64,000 bases of DNA from contig NZ_NJGY01000002.1 of assembly GCF_002250505.1 (NCBI RefSeq), positions 37,878-101,877 of the forward strand. The letters run 5' to 3'. Made by a program: the position numbers and the translations under genes. Positions 53,220-62,715 of the stretch are shown here, in pieces. The notes below the pieces were generated by a model. That model was not told where the DNA came from. It saw only the letters and a list, made by a program, of their open reading frames with translations, and ran no database searches. Source of the DNA: Janthinobacterium sp. PC23-8. Lineage in GTDB: Bacteria > Pseudomonadota > Gammaproteobacteria > Burkholderiales > Burkholderiaceae_D. How positions within the stretch are numbered: position 1 is the first letter of the stretch; each line of letters begins with the position of its first letter.

Positions 53220-53278
53220 TCTATCATGTCGGTTACCGCCAGTTTTGGTTCATTGTCTTGTTGAAAGTTTCACCATCC

Positions 53279-55393
53279 ATGTCCGCTGTATTGAATCCCC
53301 GTTTGCTCCCGCTCGCCGCCGCTCTGTCGCTGGCATTCGCTTCTCCCGTCCATGCCCAGACCCAAGCCACTGATGAGCAGGTGCTGCAGGCGGTCCAGGT
53401 CACAGGCAGCCGCGCCCAGGGTCTGGTGCCCCTGACCACCGAAGCGGGCAGTTTTCGCGGCGCCAATATCATGGACGTGCCCTCGACCGTCAACGTGATC
53501 ACGCGCGAATTGCTGGACCTGCAGGGCGCCGCCGGCCTGTATGACGCCGTGCGCAATACGGCGGGCGTCACGCGCCAGCAAAATGGCGGCGAGACCTGGG
53601 ATCAGCTGGTGATACGTGGCATCGCGGTGGAAAACCGCACCAACTATCGCCTGAACGGCTCGATGCCGATCATGAATTTCTCGCAGGTAGCCATGGAGAA
53701 CAAGGAGCGGGTGGAAGTGCTCAAAGGCGCGTCGGCCCTGTATTACGGCTTTACCTCGCCGGCTGGCGTGGTCAATTTCGTGACCAAGCGCGCCGCAAGC
53801 ACGCCCGTCACCAGCCTGGGCCTGAGCCTGGACGACCGTGGCAGCGCCGTGGCCAATATCGACCTGGGCCGCCGCTTCGGCGAGCAGCAGCAGTTCGGCA
53901 TGCGCCTCAACGCGGCCGGCGGCACCTTGGGCTCGTACCTGGACCATGTCGGCAACGGCAACCGCAGTTTCGTTTCGGCCGCGCTGGACTGGCGCGTGAC
54001 GAACAAGCTGCTGCTCAAGGCCGACCTGGAATACGACCGCCGCCAAGTCACCGAACAGGCCGGCGTGAACCTGCCCACCGCCGTCAATGGCGTGATTACC
54101 TTGCCGCGCGCGGTCGACCCATCAAAGCTGATCGGCCCGGACTGGGCCAGATTCGAAGCGCAGACCAAAAATGCGCAGTTGCGCGCCGACTATGCGCTGG
54201 CAGGCAATTGGGCGCTGACGGTGGAGGCTGGCCGCTCTGAAACGGCGCGCGACCGCAGCCTGCCCATCTTCCGCCTCAATAACGCGGCCGCGCTGGCCAC
54301 GGGCGCGGGCCGCATCACCGGCAATATCCAGCATGGCGTCAATACCTCGGACTTGCTGCGCGCGGAGCTGGCCGGCCAGTTCAACACGGGTTTTATTGCG
54401 CACGAGCTGACACTGGGCGCCTCGCGCACCGACAAGTCGCAAGACGCTATCTACCAGCGCAATTACACGATCGCCTCGCAAAACCTGTATAACCCGGTGC
54501 CGGTGACGAATGTGGTGTTTGGCGCCGCGCCCACGTCGCCGACCACGGCGGCGCTCGACACGCGCGACACGGGCCTGTACGCACTCGACCGCCTGACGTT
54601 CGGCCCGCAATGGCAAAGCGTGGTCGGCGTGCGCCGCAGCAGCTATCGCAGCGACCAGGGCGCCAGCCACTATGACGTCAGCAAGACCACGCCGATGGCC
54701 TCGTTGATCTACAAACTCACCCCTGACGTTTCGTTCTACGCCTCGCTGGCGCGCGGCCTGGAAGAGGGCGAGACGGCACCGACCGGCACCGCCAACCAGG
54801 GCGTCAAGATGGCGCCTGGCGTGAGCCGCCAGCAGGAACTGGGCGCGCGCTGGATGACACCAAACGGCACCTTGCTGTCGGCAGCGCTGTTCGATATCAA
54901 GCGCCCCGGCTATTACACCAACACCAGCAATCTGTTTACCTCCGACGGCGAGCAGCGCTACCGCGGCCTGGAACTGTCCACGCAAGGCAAGCTGACGCGC
55001 CAGCTGTCGTGGCAAACCTCGGCGCAGTTCCTCGACCCGCGCTTTGAAAACATCAATGCGCAGTACAACGGCAAGGCGCCCGAGAATGCCTCGAAACGCA
55101 CGGCCAGCGCCTTTGTATCCTATGCCTTCGACGGCGCGCCCGGCCTGTCGGTCAATGGCGGCGCGTATTACTACAGCGCGCGTCCGGTCAACGACCTGAA
55201 CCAGGCTTTTCTCGGCGGCGTGAGCCTGTTCAGCGCCGGCGCCCGTTATGCCGGCACGGTGATGAACAAGGCGGTGGTGTGGCAGCTCAATGTCGACAAC
55301 GCCTTCGACAAGCGTTACTGGGCCGGCGCCGGTACACGGCTGGCGTCGGGCGCGCCACGCGCTGTCAAGCTCAGCATGAAGGTGGATCTGTAG
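53279..55393 (+). CDS. TonB-dependent siderophore receptor
   Basis: Outer-membrane receptor of 704 residues from the ATG at 53279 (MSAVLNPRLLPLAAALSLAF); a longer frame opens at 53120 but without a signal peptide at the front. The signal peptide ends in VHAQ. The plug domain (about 40-170) has a TonB-box-like VQVTGSRAQG, IMDVPSTVNVITRELL, DAVRNTAGVTRQ, and IRGIAVENRTNYRLNG. The barrel ends in a typical phenylalanine-type terminal segment, here LSMKVDL. It matches the ferrisiderophore type (FhuE/FpvA-like). The Fur-like site upstream fits iron-controlled expression. No siderophore synthesis or ABC-transport genes are near. Confidence 0.9.
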   Translation: MSAVLNPRLLPLAAALSLAFASPVHAQTQATDEQVLQAVQVTGSRAQGLVPLTTEAGSFRGANIMDVPSTVNVITRELLDLQGAAGLYDAVRNTAGVTRQQNGGETWDQLVIRGIAVENRTNYRLNGSMPIMNFSQVAMENKERVEVLKGASALYYGFTSPAGVVNFVTKRAASTPVTSLGLSLDDRGSAVANIDLGRRFGEQQQFGMRLNAAGGTLGSYLDHVGNGNRSFVSAALDWRVTNKLLLKADLEYDRRQVTEQAGVNLPTAVNGVITLPRAVDPSKLIGPDWARFEAQTKNAQLRADYALAGNWALTVEAGRSETARDRSLPIFRLNNAAALATGAGRITGNIQHGVNTSDLLRAELAGQFNTGFIAHELTLGASRTDKSQDAIYQRNYTIASQNLYNPVPVTNVVFGAAPTSPTTAALDTRDTGLYALDRLTFGPQWQSVVGVRRSSYRSDQGASHYDVSKTTPMASLIYKLTPDVSFYASLARGLEEGETAPTGTANQGVKMAPGVSRQQELGARWMTPNGTLLSAALFDIKRPGYYTNTSNLFTSDGEQRYRGLELSTQGKLTRQLSWQTSAQFLDPRFENINAQYNGKAPENASKRTASAFVSYAFDGAPGLSVNGGAYYYSARPVNDLNQAFLGGVSLFSAGARYAGTVMNKAVVWQLNVDNAFDKRYWAGAGTRLASGAPRAVKLSMKVDL

Positions 55394-55411
55394 CCAGTCG
55401 CCCTGGCTTGA

Positions 55412-55437
55412 CCCTGGCGATGGTAAAACCGCCAGGG
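55412..55437 (+). terminator. Candidate terminator of the siderophore receptor gene
   Basis: CCCTGGCG and CGCCAGGG form a perfect 8-bp stem with a 10-nt loop. It starts 18 bp after the receptor stop. No T run follows, so it may stop transcription inefficiently; the -10-like TATAAT for the next gene begins eight bases later. Confidence 0.45.
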
Positions 55438-55444
55438 CCGCCGT

Positions 55445-55450
55445 TATAAT
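55445..55450 (+). promoter_or_regulatory. Consensus -10 directly before the DUF2946 start
   Basis: A perfect TATAAT ends six bases before the ATG at 55457. Transcription would start on or next to the start codon, and no Shine-Dalgarno sequence is visible. No good -35 is seen at the normal distance. The site hints at a leaderless message. Confidence 0.35.
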
Positions 55451-55456
55451 GTCGCC

Positions 55457-55864
55457 ATGTTGACCAGCAAAGCCAGGGCAAGGTTTGTTTTGTGGATCGC
55501 GTGTTGCGCCGTCCTGCTGGCCGCGCTCGCGCCGACCATGTCGCGCGCACTGACGGTCGCGCAAGGGCGCGCCGTGCCCAGCCTGGAAATCTGCTCGGTG
55601 GCAGGTGGCATGAACATGGTGCCGCTCAAGCTATCCATCGAGCTGTCCATCGATGATTCCAAACCCGCCAGCAACGCCATGCAGATGGGCGACTGCCCGT
55701 GCTGCGGCATGCATGCGGCGGTGCTGGCGCTGCCGCCGGTGGCACTGGCGCCCGCCACCGGCGCCGTGATCGCGGGCTTGCTGCCGGTGCTGTTCTACCA
55801 ATCGGCCATGCCGCTGTTTGCCTGGACCACGCTCCTGCCGCGCGGCCCGCCCGCCGCTTTCTGA
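55457..55864 (+). CDS. DUF2946 family protein
   Basis: A protein of 135 residues with a hydrophobic N terminus (FVLWIACCAVLLAALAPTMSRAL), a CPCCGMH metal-binding-like motif, and a final membrane-like stretch (VIAGLLPVLFYQSAMPLFAWTT). It matches DUF2946. Such proteins are often encoded beside copper receptors, as here: the OprC-like receptor follows 86 bp later in the same direction. A role in copper handling is inferred. Confidence 0.78.
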   Translation: MLTSKARARFVLWIACCAVLLAALAPTMSRALTVAQGRAVPSLEICSVAGGMNMVPLKLSIELSIDDSKPASNAMQMGDCPCCGMHAAVLALPPVALAPATGAVIAGLLPVLFYQSAMPLFAWTTLLPRGPPAAF

Positions 55865-55950
55865 TTCTTCGCTCCCTTTGAACCGTTACCTGCCGCGCCC
55901 AAGGCGCGCTGGCGGCCGTTCGTCTTGACCATCGAACCGAAAGCAGCATC

Positions 55951-58038
55951 ATGAACCACACTCCGTTATTGATTTCCCTTGCGCTGGCGCTGCCGGCATT
56001 TGCCCACGCAGCCGAGGGCGACATCGTCCTGCCCGAACAGAAAGTCGTCGTTACCGCGCTGGCCAACAGCTATCTGGCATCGAGCGATACGGCGCAGATG
56101 CTTGGCAATATCCCTGGTTACGGCGTGGCCGCCGGCGGCGGCGTATCGGGCCTGCCGGTGGTCAACGGCTTTGCCGATGACCGCCTGAAAATCCGCATCG
56201 ACGGCATGGAAATCACCTTGGCCTGCGCCAACCACATGAACGCGCCGCTGTCGTACATCGCGCCGTCCCAGGTGCAGCGTATCAGGCTGATTGCCGGTGT
56301 CACGCCTGTCAGCGCGGGCGGCGACAGCATAGGCGGTACCATCGAGGTGCACTCGAACGCACCGGTGTTTGCCGCGCCGGGCGCGGGGCTGCTGACGCAA
56401 GGCAGCTTTGGCCTGCTTGGTCGCAGCGTCAACAACAGCGTGGCCACCAATGTGAACGCCAGCGCGGCCAGCGAGACGCTATCGGTCGGCTACAGCGGCG
56501 CCTATGCGCGCAGCCACAGTTACGAAGACGGCCACGGCGACAAGGTGCTGGGCAGCATGGTCGAGAGCATCAACCAGTCCATCGTTCTGGCGGCCAGGGC
56601 AGATGGCCAGCAGCTGACCCTGCGCGCCGGCGTCCAGCATATTCCTTACCAGGGTTTTCCGAACCAGTACATGGACATGACGGACAACCACGGCCAGTTC
56701 GCCAACCTCGCTTACCAGGGCCGCTTCGGCTGGGGCGTGCTCGATGCGCGCCTGTACTGGCAGCAGACCGACCATGAAATGGGCTTTTTCAGCAGCGAGC
56801 GCCCCGGCACCATGCCGATGGTCACGCACGGCAAGAACACCGGCTACGCGCTTGGCGCCAGCGTGCCGAGCGCCTTGGGCGAACTGCGCCTGGGCCATGA
56901 ATTCCACGCTTTCCGTCTCGACGACTACTGGCCCGCTGTCCCCGGCTCGATGATGATGGGGCCGCGCACCTACCGCAATATCAACGACGGCAAACGCGAC
57001 CGCGCCGTGCTGTTCGGCGAACTGGAAACGGCCATCGATGCGCGCTGGACCAGCGTGCTGGGGCTGCGCGGCGAATCGGTGCGCATGGATACGGGCGAGG
57101 TGCAGTCCTACGGCAGCGGCATGATGAATATGCGCGACAACATGGCAGCCATGGCCTTCAACGCCCGCTCACGCCGCCAGCGCGACACCAATATCGACGC
57201 CAGCGCACTTGCCCGTTTTACTCCTGACGCCGCCAGCAGCTATGAATTCGCGCTGGCGCGCAAGGTGCGCTCGCCCAATCTGTACGAACGCTATTCCTGG
57301 GGCCGCGGCACGATGGCCATGACCATGACCAACTGGTTCGGCGACGGCAACGGCTATGTCGGCAATATCGACCTGAAACCGGAAACGGCGTACACGGCGG
57401 CCATGACTGCCGACTGGCATGGCGCTGGTGACGACGGCTGGTACGTGCGCGTGAACCCGTACTACAGCCGCGTCAACGACTATATCGACGCCGATGTGCT
57501 GTCGTCGTTCAACCCCTATATGAAGATGGGGGCGCGCGGTAATTTGCTGCGCTTTGCCAATCACGACGCCAGCTTGTATGGCCTGAACCTGTCCTGGCAG
57601 GCGCCGCTGGCCGCCAGTGCGCGCTGGGGCAAGCTGACGGCCACCGGCAATGCGGCGTACACGCGCGGCAAGCGCAGTGACAGTGACGGCGGCGACCTGT
57701 ATCGCATGATGCCGTTCAATGCCTTGCTCGGTATCGAGCAGGTGGTCGGCGCCTGGAGCAACCGCGTCGAGGCCAGGCTTGTGGCCCGCAAGGACAAGAC
57801 CGATGCGCGCCGGCTGGAGTTGGAAACCGGTGGCTACGCCATCGTCAACCTGCGCAGCCAGGTGGCGTTGAACCGGCTGGCCAGCCTGCAGTTTGGTGTG
57901 TCGAACGCCTTCAACCGCGCGTATGCCGATCCGCTCGGTGGCGTGTATCTGTCCGGCTTGCAGGCAAATGGAGGAGCTCTGCAGTCCTTGCCGGCCGAAG
58001 GGCGTTCGATTGATATGGGCTTGCAGCTGAAGTTCTGA
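55951..58038 (+). CDS. OprC-like TonB-dependent copper receptor
   Basis: Outer-membrane receptor of 695 residues with a signal peptide (ISLALALPAFAHA). The plug shows QKVVVTALANSYLASSDTAQML, then the OprC/NosA signature IDGMEITLACANHMNAPLSYIAPSQV (Cys-Ala-Asn-His-Met), which binds copper in OprC. The barrel is Met-rich (SMMMGPRTYRN; MMNMRDNMAAM) and ends with the terminal Phe (LQLKF). The DUF2946 gene upstream agrees with copper. No CueR/CopR operator is recognised. Confidence 0.88.
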   Translation: MNHTPLLISLALALPAFAHAAEGDIVLPEQKVVVTALANSYLASSDTAQMLGNIPGYGVAAGGGVSGLPVVNGFADDRLKIRIDGMEITLACANHMNAPLSYIAPSQVQRIRLIAGVTPVSAGGDSIGGTIEVHSNAPVFAAPGAGLLTQGSFGLLGRSVNNSVATNVNASAASETLSVGYSGAYARSHSYEDGHGDKVLGSMVESINQSIVLAARADGQQLTLRAGVQHIPYQGFPNQYMDMTDNHGQFANLAYQGRFGWGVLDARLYWQQTDHEMGFFSSERPGTMPMVTHGKNTGYALGASVPSALGELRLGHEFHAFRLDDYWPAVPGSMMMGPRTYRNINDGKRDRAVLFGELETAIDARWTSVLGLRGESVRMDTGEVQSYGSGMMNMRDNMAAMAFNARSRRQRDTNIDASALARFTPDAASSYEFALARKVRSPNLYERYSWGRGTMAMTMTNWFGDGNGYVGNIDLKPETAYTAAMTADWHGAGDDGWYVRVNPYYSRVNDYIDADVLSSFNPYMKMGARGNLLRFANHDASLYGLNLSWQAPLAASARWGKLTATGNAAYTRGKRSDSDGGDLYRMMPFNALLGIEQVVGAWSNRVEARLVARKDKTDARRLELETGGYAIVNLRSQVALNRLASLQFGVSNAFNRAYADPLGGVYLSGLQANGGALQSLPAEGRSIDMGLQLKF

Positions 58039-58040
58039 CC

Positions 58041-58064
58041 CATTGCACTGGCCTGCAGGCAATG
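58041..58064. terminator. Candidate stem-loop after the copper receptor
   Basis: CATTGCACTG and CAGGCAATG pair as a 9-bp stem with a 1-nt bulge and a five-base loop, just after the receptor stop. It has no T run, so it is only a possible terminator. Confidence 0.35.
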
Positions 58065-58195
58065 AAATACAGGATGCTGCGACGCAAAGACGAGGCTTGT
58101 TTCACCGGGTGCATTGCTTGCCCTGGCATGATCGCCTATGCTGAGTAGCATCCACGCTGCTGGTTCAGGGCGCAAATATTGCGACAGATATCGCC

Positions 58196-59248
58196 ATGAG
58201 CTTCGCTCTTTCTCAGTATCAGCAAAACCTTGTAAACGGACTGACCCGTGTCGCGCGTCTGCGTTTGTTGTGGCCAGTATTGCTGGCAATGTTCCTGTTC
58301 TATGCGAATCTTCCATTGTTGAATGAACAGAGCGCCATCGAGAAGGCGCAGTCGTCGACAGCATATGAGGTGGCAGTCGAAGCGATGAAAAAAAGGTTGA
58401 AAGACGCGGGGCCGCCTGCAAAGGAACAGCGTATCTTACTATATGATATTACGCCCTTCGTGCAAGTTGCCATATCTTATGCAGCACGGTGGGATACGGA
58501 TGTGTCGCCGCCAGTACTTCTGAATGGGATAGATGCGCCGCCAAGCGTTTCCCTGCGCACCGATCAGGTCGCGCTTGGTTGCGCCATGATCATCATGCTG
58601 GGGTTGGCATTTTCCACCTTGCATCCACGCAGCGAAGTGGCCGCCACGGTGTTGCAGGAACAGCGATCCGCCACGCTGTCGCAGGAACACACGACGGCTC
58701 GACAGGTCTTTGCGCAGGAAGTGAAGCTGGCGGAGTACCGGGCTGAAACGCTGTTCAAACGCTCGACTTTTTTATTGACTGGCGGCGTATTGATGGCATT
58801 TGTCGGGGTGGCGATCTTCTATGCTACGCTACCGGAGCCACCCCAGGGACAGGGCCAGATCCATACCACTTACTGGGTCAGCGGGATCCGCGCGGCGGGC
58901 ATGCTGGTTTTTCTGGAAGCGATAGCGTGGTTCCTGCTCAGGCAGTACCGCAATCTGATCGAGGACTTCAAGGTATTCCACCGCATCTATATGAAGCGGG
59001 CCAACTACCTCGCCGCGATTACTGTGCTGGACAAGGAAACCGTGCGAGCGGAAGACCTTCTGCTGGTCACCGCGCTGTTGGGCGAGGATTTTTCCGGCAA
59101 GTTGTATTCGGGGGAAACCACCGAAGCGATCGAGAGCATGAAGAGCGAGGGTGCCAACCCGGTATTCAATCTTGTCCATGATGCGCTTGCGAAAGCATTT
59201 GCGCGTACCTCGACAGAAAAAGGGGATAAGGACGGCGCGGATCAATAA
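58196..59248 (+). CDS. Membrane protein of unknown function
   Basis: A protein of 350 residues. Four hydrophobic segments are visible, at about 23-40 (LRLLWPVLLAMFLFYA), 127-140 (LGCAMIIMLGLAF), 200-218 (FLLTGGVLMAFVGVAIFYA) and 240-256 (AAGMLVFLEAIAWFLL). Between them is an amphipathic, coiled-coil-like stretch (about 150-195) and a C-terminal cytoplasmic helical region. I do not recognise a family. GC content appears lower than average, and no ribosome site stands out before the ATG. The gene stands alone between the copper receptor and dsdA. Confidence 0.68.
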   Translation: MSFALSQYQQNLVNGLTRVARLRLLWPVLLAMFLFYANLPLLNEQSAIEKAQSSTAYEVAVEAMKKRLKDAGPPAKEQRILLYDITPFVQVAISYAARWDTDVSPPVLLNGIDAPPSVSLRTDQVALGCAMIIMLGLAFSTLHPRSEVAATVLQEQRSATLSQEHTTARQVFAQEVKLAEYRAETLFKRSTFLLTGGVLMAFVGVAIFYATLPEPPQGQGQIHTTYWVSGIRAAGMLVFLEAIAWFLLRQYRNLIEDFKVFHRIYMKRANYLAAITVLDKETVRAEDLLLVTALLGEDFSGKLYSGETTEAIESMKSEGANPVFNLVHDALAKAFARTSTEKGDKDGADQ

Positions 59249-59357
59249 GAGAACGGCCCATGTGTGACGGCGTGTCAGGCATCGCATGCACAAGCATCTT
59301 TTGCCAGCCGCCGCCGGATGCGGTTTAATCATGGACTGCCAACACAAGGAGGTCTCC

Positions 59358-60689
59358 ATGCTGCCTGTTCCATCCATCGCCGACTTGCGCGCCCGCTATC
59401 CACTGATCGACAGGCTGGCCGCGCTGCAGCCGCTGAGCTGGTTCAACCCCGCCATCGCCCCAGCGGCGGTAGCGCTGGCCGATGTCGGATTGGATGCCGC
59501 CGACGTGGCCGCCGCCAGTGCGTGCCTGGCCCGCTTTGCGCCGTTCCTGGCGCGTGCGTTTCCCGAGACGCAAGCTGCCGGTGGCGTCATCGAGTCGCCG
59601 TTGGTGCCGATATCTGCCATGCAGGCGGCGCTGGCGGCGCGCCTGGGACGCGTCATTCCCGGCAAGCTGTGGCTCAAGCAGGACAGCCATCTGCCGATTT
59701 CCGGCTCGATCAAGGCGCGCGGCGGCATTTACGAGGTGCTCAAGCACGCGGAAACGCTGGCGCTGGACGCCGGCCTGGTCAACCAGCATGACGACTACAG
59801 CCTGCTGGCCAGCGACGCCGTGCGCGCGTTTTTTGGCCAGTATGCGATTGCGGTGGGCTCGACGGGTAATCTGGGCCTGTCGATCGGCATCATCGGCGCG
59901 CGCCTCGGTTTCCGCACCACCGTCCATATGTCGATGGACGCGCGCCAGTGGAAAAAAGACAAGCTGCGCGAACACGGCGTGACCGTGATCGAATATGCGT
60001 CCGACTACAGCGTGGCGGTAGAGCAGGGCCGCCGGCAAGCCGACGCTGACCCCAGCTGCCACTTTGTCGACGATGAAAACTCGCGCGACCTGTTCCTCGG
60101 CTATGCGGTGGCGGGCGAGCGCTTGAAGCAGCAGTTCGATGCGCAAGGCGTGGTGGTCGATGCTGGCCATCCGCTGTTCGTCTACCTGCCTTGCGGCGTG
60201 GGCGGCGGCCCCGGTGGGGTGGCCTTTGGCTTGAAGCTGGCCTTTGGCGACCATGTGCACTGCGTGTTCGCCGAACCGACGCATGCACCGTGCATGCTGC
60301 TGGGCGTGCATACGGGCTTGCATGAGCTGATCAGCGTGCACGATATCGGCCTCGACAATGTGACGGCCGCCGACGGCCTGGCGGTGGGCCGGCCTTCCGG
60401 CTTTGTCGGGCGCGCCATGCAGCGGCTGATCGACGGCTATGTCACCGTCAGCGACGAAGAACTGTACCGCTTGCTGGCGCTGCTGGAGCAAACGCAAGGC
60501 TGGCGGCTGGAGCCGTCGGCCGTGGCGGGGTTGGCGGGGATTTTGCCGGTGCTGGAGCACACCGGCTACGCGTCGACGCTGGCCAACGCCACGCATCTGG
60601 TGTGGGGCACCGGTGGCAGTATGGTGCCGCAGGATGAGATGGATGGCTATGTGGTCAGGGGGCGCAGTTTGCTGGACCAGGAAGTTTGA
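59358..60689 (+). CDS. dsdA: D-serine ammonia-lyase (D-serine dehydratase)
   Basis: A PLP enzyme of 443 residues that converts D-serine to pyruvate and ammonia. The ATG at 59358 follows AAGGAGG. Lys119 in SGSIKARGG is the Schiff-base lysine; GSTGNLG binds the PLP phosphate, and the Gly-rich [15 protein letters not shown] lies in the C-terminal half. The length matches DsdA (about 440). No DsdC regulator or DsdX transporter is next to it. The next gene follows after 40 bp. Confidence 0.93.
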   Translation: MLPVPSIADLRARYPLIDRLAALQPLSWFNPAIAPAAVALADVGLDAADVAAASACLARFAPFLARAFPETQAAGGVIESPLVPISAMQAALAARLGRVIPGKLWLKQDSHLPISGSIKARGGIYEVLKHAETLALDAGLVNQHDDYSLLASDAVRAFFGQYAIAVGSTGNLGLSIGIIGARLGFRTTVHMSMDARQWKKDKLREHGVTVIEYASDYSVAVEQGRRQADADPSCHFVDDENSRDLFLGYAVAGERLKQQFDAQGVVVDAGHPLFVYLPCGVGGGPGGVAFGLKLAFGDHVHCVFAEPTHAPCMLLGVHTGLHELISVHDIGLDNVTAADGLAVGRPSGFVGRAMQRLIDGYVTVSDEELYRLLALLEQTQGWRLEPSAVAGLAGILPVLEHTGYASTLANATHLVWGTGGSMVPQDEMDGYVVRGRSLLDQEV

Positions 60690-60729
60690 TACACTGCGCC
60701 CCTTGTTAAAAACGCGCGCCAAGGCCCCC

Positions 60730-61542
60730 ATGCACTCATTGCCTACACTTGATTACGTCCCGCAGGAACTGCGTGCGCATGCGCTGTCCTGCCTGCTCGA
60801 ACCCGACCCCTCGGTCAAGGTGGCAATGGTCGCCGCCATGGCCCAGGCAGGCCCTGCGCCCGATCCCGCCGCAGTCCTGCAGGCACAGGGCGCCATTCCA
60901 GGGCGCCCTGTGCGCCCGGAGCTGGTGCCGCCGCGCCTGGTTGGCCGCCGCTCGATGATCACGCAGGAAGGGCGCGCCATGCTGGTCCATGCGCTCGCGC
61001 ATATCGAATTCAATGCCATGAACCTGGCGCTCGACGCCTTGTGGCGCTTTCCCGATATGCCGTTTGAATACTACATGGACTGGCTGCGCGTGGCGGCAGA
61101 AGAAGCCACGCATTACACGCTGCTGGCGGCGCACCTTGCCGTGCTGGGCCACGCCTACGGCGATTTTCCGGCCCACGACAGCCTGTGGGAAATGGTCGAC
61201 AAGACGCGCGGCGACGTGCTGGCGCGCATGGCGCTGGTGCCGCGCACGCTGGAAGCGCGCGGACTGGACGCCATCCCGCCGCTGCGCGCCAAGCTGGCGC
61301 AGACCGGCGACATGGCCGCTGCCGCCATCCTCGACATTATCCTGCGCGACGAAGTGGGGCATGTGGAGATCGGCAACCGCTGGTACGGCTACCTGTGCGA
61401 GCAGCGTGGCCTGGAGCTGCGCGCGACCTACGCCGCACTGGCGACGCGCTACGAGGCGCCGACCTTGCGCGGGCCGTTCAACCTGGAAGCGCGGCGGCGT
61501 GCCGGGTTCAGCGAGCTGGAATTGAGCGACCTGCCGGCCTGA
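60730..61542 (+). CDS. DUF455 family ferritin-like protein
   Basis: A protein of 270 residues from the ATG at 60730, with AAGG five bases upstream; the longer frame runs inside dsdA as a shadow. The DUF455 family, related to ferritin-like four-helix proteins, is shown by LVHALAHIEFNAMNLALDALWRFPDMP, the EEATHYTLLAAHL helix and IILRDEVGHVEIGNRWYGYLCEQ. The Glu/His residues of these helices (HIEFNA, EEATH, DEVGHVEIG) would bind a di-iron site. The activity is unknown. It is close to dsdA and may be co-transcribed with it. Confidence 0.83.
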   Translation: MHSLPTLDYVPQELRAHALSCLLEPDPSVKVAMVAAMAQAGPAPDPAAVLQAQGAIPGRPVRPELVPPRLVGRRSMITQEGRAMLVHALAHIEFNAMNLALDALWRFPDMPFEYYMDWLRVAAEEATHYTLLAAHLAVLGHAYGDFPAHDSLWEMVDKTRGDVLARMALVPRTLEARGLDAIPPLRAKLAQTGDMAAAAILDIILRDEVGHVEIGNRWYGYLCEQRGLELRATYAALATRYEAPTLRGPFNLEARRRAGFSELELSDLPA

Positions 61543-61560
61543 AGTTGCCGCCCATGCGGC

Positions 61561-61590
61561 CTGCAAGCCGGACTGCAAGCCGGACTGCAA
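61561..61590 (+). repeat. Short tandem repeat downstream of the DUF455 gene
   Basis: CTGCAAGCCGGA is repeated twice exactly and followed by a third partial CTGCAA. It begins 19 bp after the stop and lies in the 176-bp gap before the small secreted gene. The gap also has a CAGCTG-CGG-CAGCTG repeat at 61636-61650. Confidence 0.6.
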
Positions 61591-61718
61591 CCCTTATTAG
61601 TGCCTACGGTCGAGCTTGTCAGCATAGTCCTACCTCAGCTGCGGCAGCTGTCCGATTGTATGCATTGTGGAAACACGCGATGATGATTCCACTCTGCAAC
61701 CAATCAACGGAATCCGCC

Positions 61719-61964
61719 ATGAACAAGCCAGCGATGCACAACACCTCGGGGATGAACAAGCCTTTCGTGCTGATCTGCCTGTTCACCTTGTCGACGCTGG
61801 CTGCCACGATCTGGAATGGCGATGTCAACGCGGAGACCACGGTCCCGGTGGCCAAGATTGCCGCGCCGACCCGGATGGCCAACGACCAGGGCCACGCGCT
61901 GCCGGTGTGCGGCGTGCGCGCACCGGGCCTGTCGGCGCAATGCCAGCCTGGCGGCGACGCCTGA
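61719..61964 (+). CDS. Small exported hypothetical protein
   Basis: A protein of 81 residues from the ATG at 61719, with ACGGAA at proper spacing; an in-frame ATG at 61680 would add 13 residues. A hydrophobic segment (FVLICLFTLSTLAATIW) forms a signal peptide or anchor, followed by a polar tail with two cysteines (PVCGVRAPGLSAQCQPGG). No family is recognised. It is small and may be a secreted peptide or membrane-tethered factor; the call is tentative. Confidence 0.5.
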   Translation: MNKPAMHNTSGMNKPFVLICLFTLSTLAATIWNGDVNAETTVPVAKIAAPTRMANDQGHALPVCGVRAPGLSAQCQPGGDA

Positions 61965-62082
61965 CGCCAAGGTTTGACTGCGGGTATTGCCGCTTTCATG
62001 CACGCTACTCCCGATATCGCAGCAGGCGATTCATGATATGGTGCGCGTTCAGGAAGCCGCGCTTGGCGTAGAGGAGCAGCAG

Positions 62083-62463
62083 ATGTTTGGCAAAGCAAAA
62101 AATCTCAGGCAAGACTGGGCAAGGCAGGCAAAAGCATACGAGAAGACCTATACGGACGACAGTTTCCGGGACAAGGTGATCAGGTTCGCCAAAACTGCCG
62201 GGCGGGAAGTCATCGAAAAGGCGCTGTGGCTGTATTACGCCGCGCAGCAACCGAATACGCCCGTATGGGCCAGGACGGCCATTTACGGCGCGCTCGGCTA
62301 CTTCATTTCACCGATCGATGCGATTCCCGATATCACGCCGGTGATCGGCTATGTCGATGACCTGGCCGTGCTGGCCGCCGCCGTGGCGACGGTGGCGACC
62401 TATATCACGGCCGACGTCAAGCTGCGCGCCGCCGAAAAACTGCAGGGCTGGTTTGGCGCCTGA
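62083..62463 (+). CDS. YkvA/DUF1232 family membrane protein
   Basis: A protein of 126 residues from the ATG at 62083, with GAGGAG upstream; the open frame extends further but the family starts here. The DUF1232 signature is at the centre: TPVWARTAIYGALGYFISPIDAIPDITPVIGYVDDLAVLAAAVA (landmarks SPIDAIPD and GYVDDL). One or two hydrophobic helices are in that part; the N terminus is charged. The family has no known function. It converges on a 51-residue gene 2 bp beyond its stop. Confidence 0.85.
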   Translation: MFGKAKNLRQDWARQAKAYEKTYTDDSFRDKVIRFAKTAGREVIEKALWLYYAAQQPNTPVWARTAIYGALGYFISPIDAIPDITPVIGYVDDLAVLAAAVATVATYITADVKLRAAEKLQGWFGA

Positions 62464-62465
62464 GC

Positions 62466-62621
62466 TCAGGGGGGCGGCTGTCCCTTGACGGCGTTGCGGT
62501 ATTTTTGCCTGGCGATCGCCTTTTTTAGCTCCTCGCTGGCGATATTCCAGGCCTTGATGCGTGCTTTTTCGCTTTTGCTGCGTTGCTGGGCGATATCTTT
62601 GTTGCCGATACGGTTGGTCAT
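62466..62621 (-). CDS. Small basic protein (51 aa)
   Basis: A very short frame with a good ribosome site (GAGGAG six bases before the ATG at 62621) and strong codon bias. The product begins MTNRIGNKDIAQQRSKSEK, is rich in Lys, Arg and Ala, and looks helical throughout. No family is recognised. It might be a nucleoid- or ribosome-associated small protein, but nothing in the sequence proves that. The frame stops just before the YkvA gene end. Confidence 0.5.
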   Translation of the reverse strand: MTNRIGNKDIAQQRSKSEKARIKAWNIASEELKKAIARQKYRNAVKGQPPP

Positions 62622-62715
62622 GCCGGTCTCCTCGATGGTTTTGTATGACCGTTCCAGCATACGTCCCTGGCAGTTCGCCACCGTGCGGGCGCCCACATTG
62701 TGGCGCCACGCAAGC

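Noticed and set aside
53270..54046. Open frame of 258 codons opposite the siderophore receptor
   Set aside because: Antisense to a receptor with signal peptide and plug; no domain.
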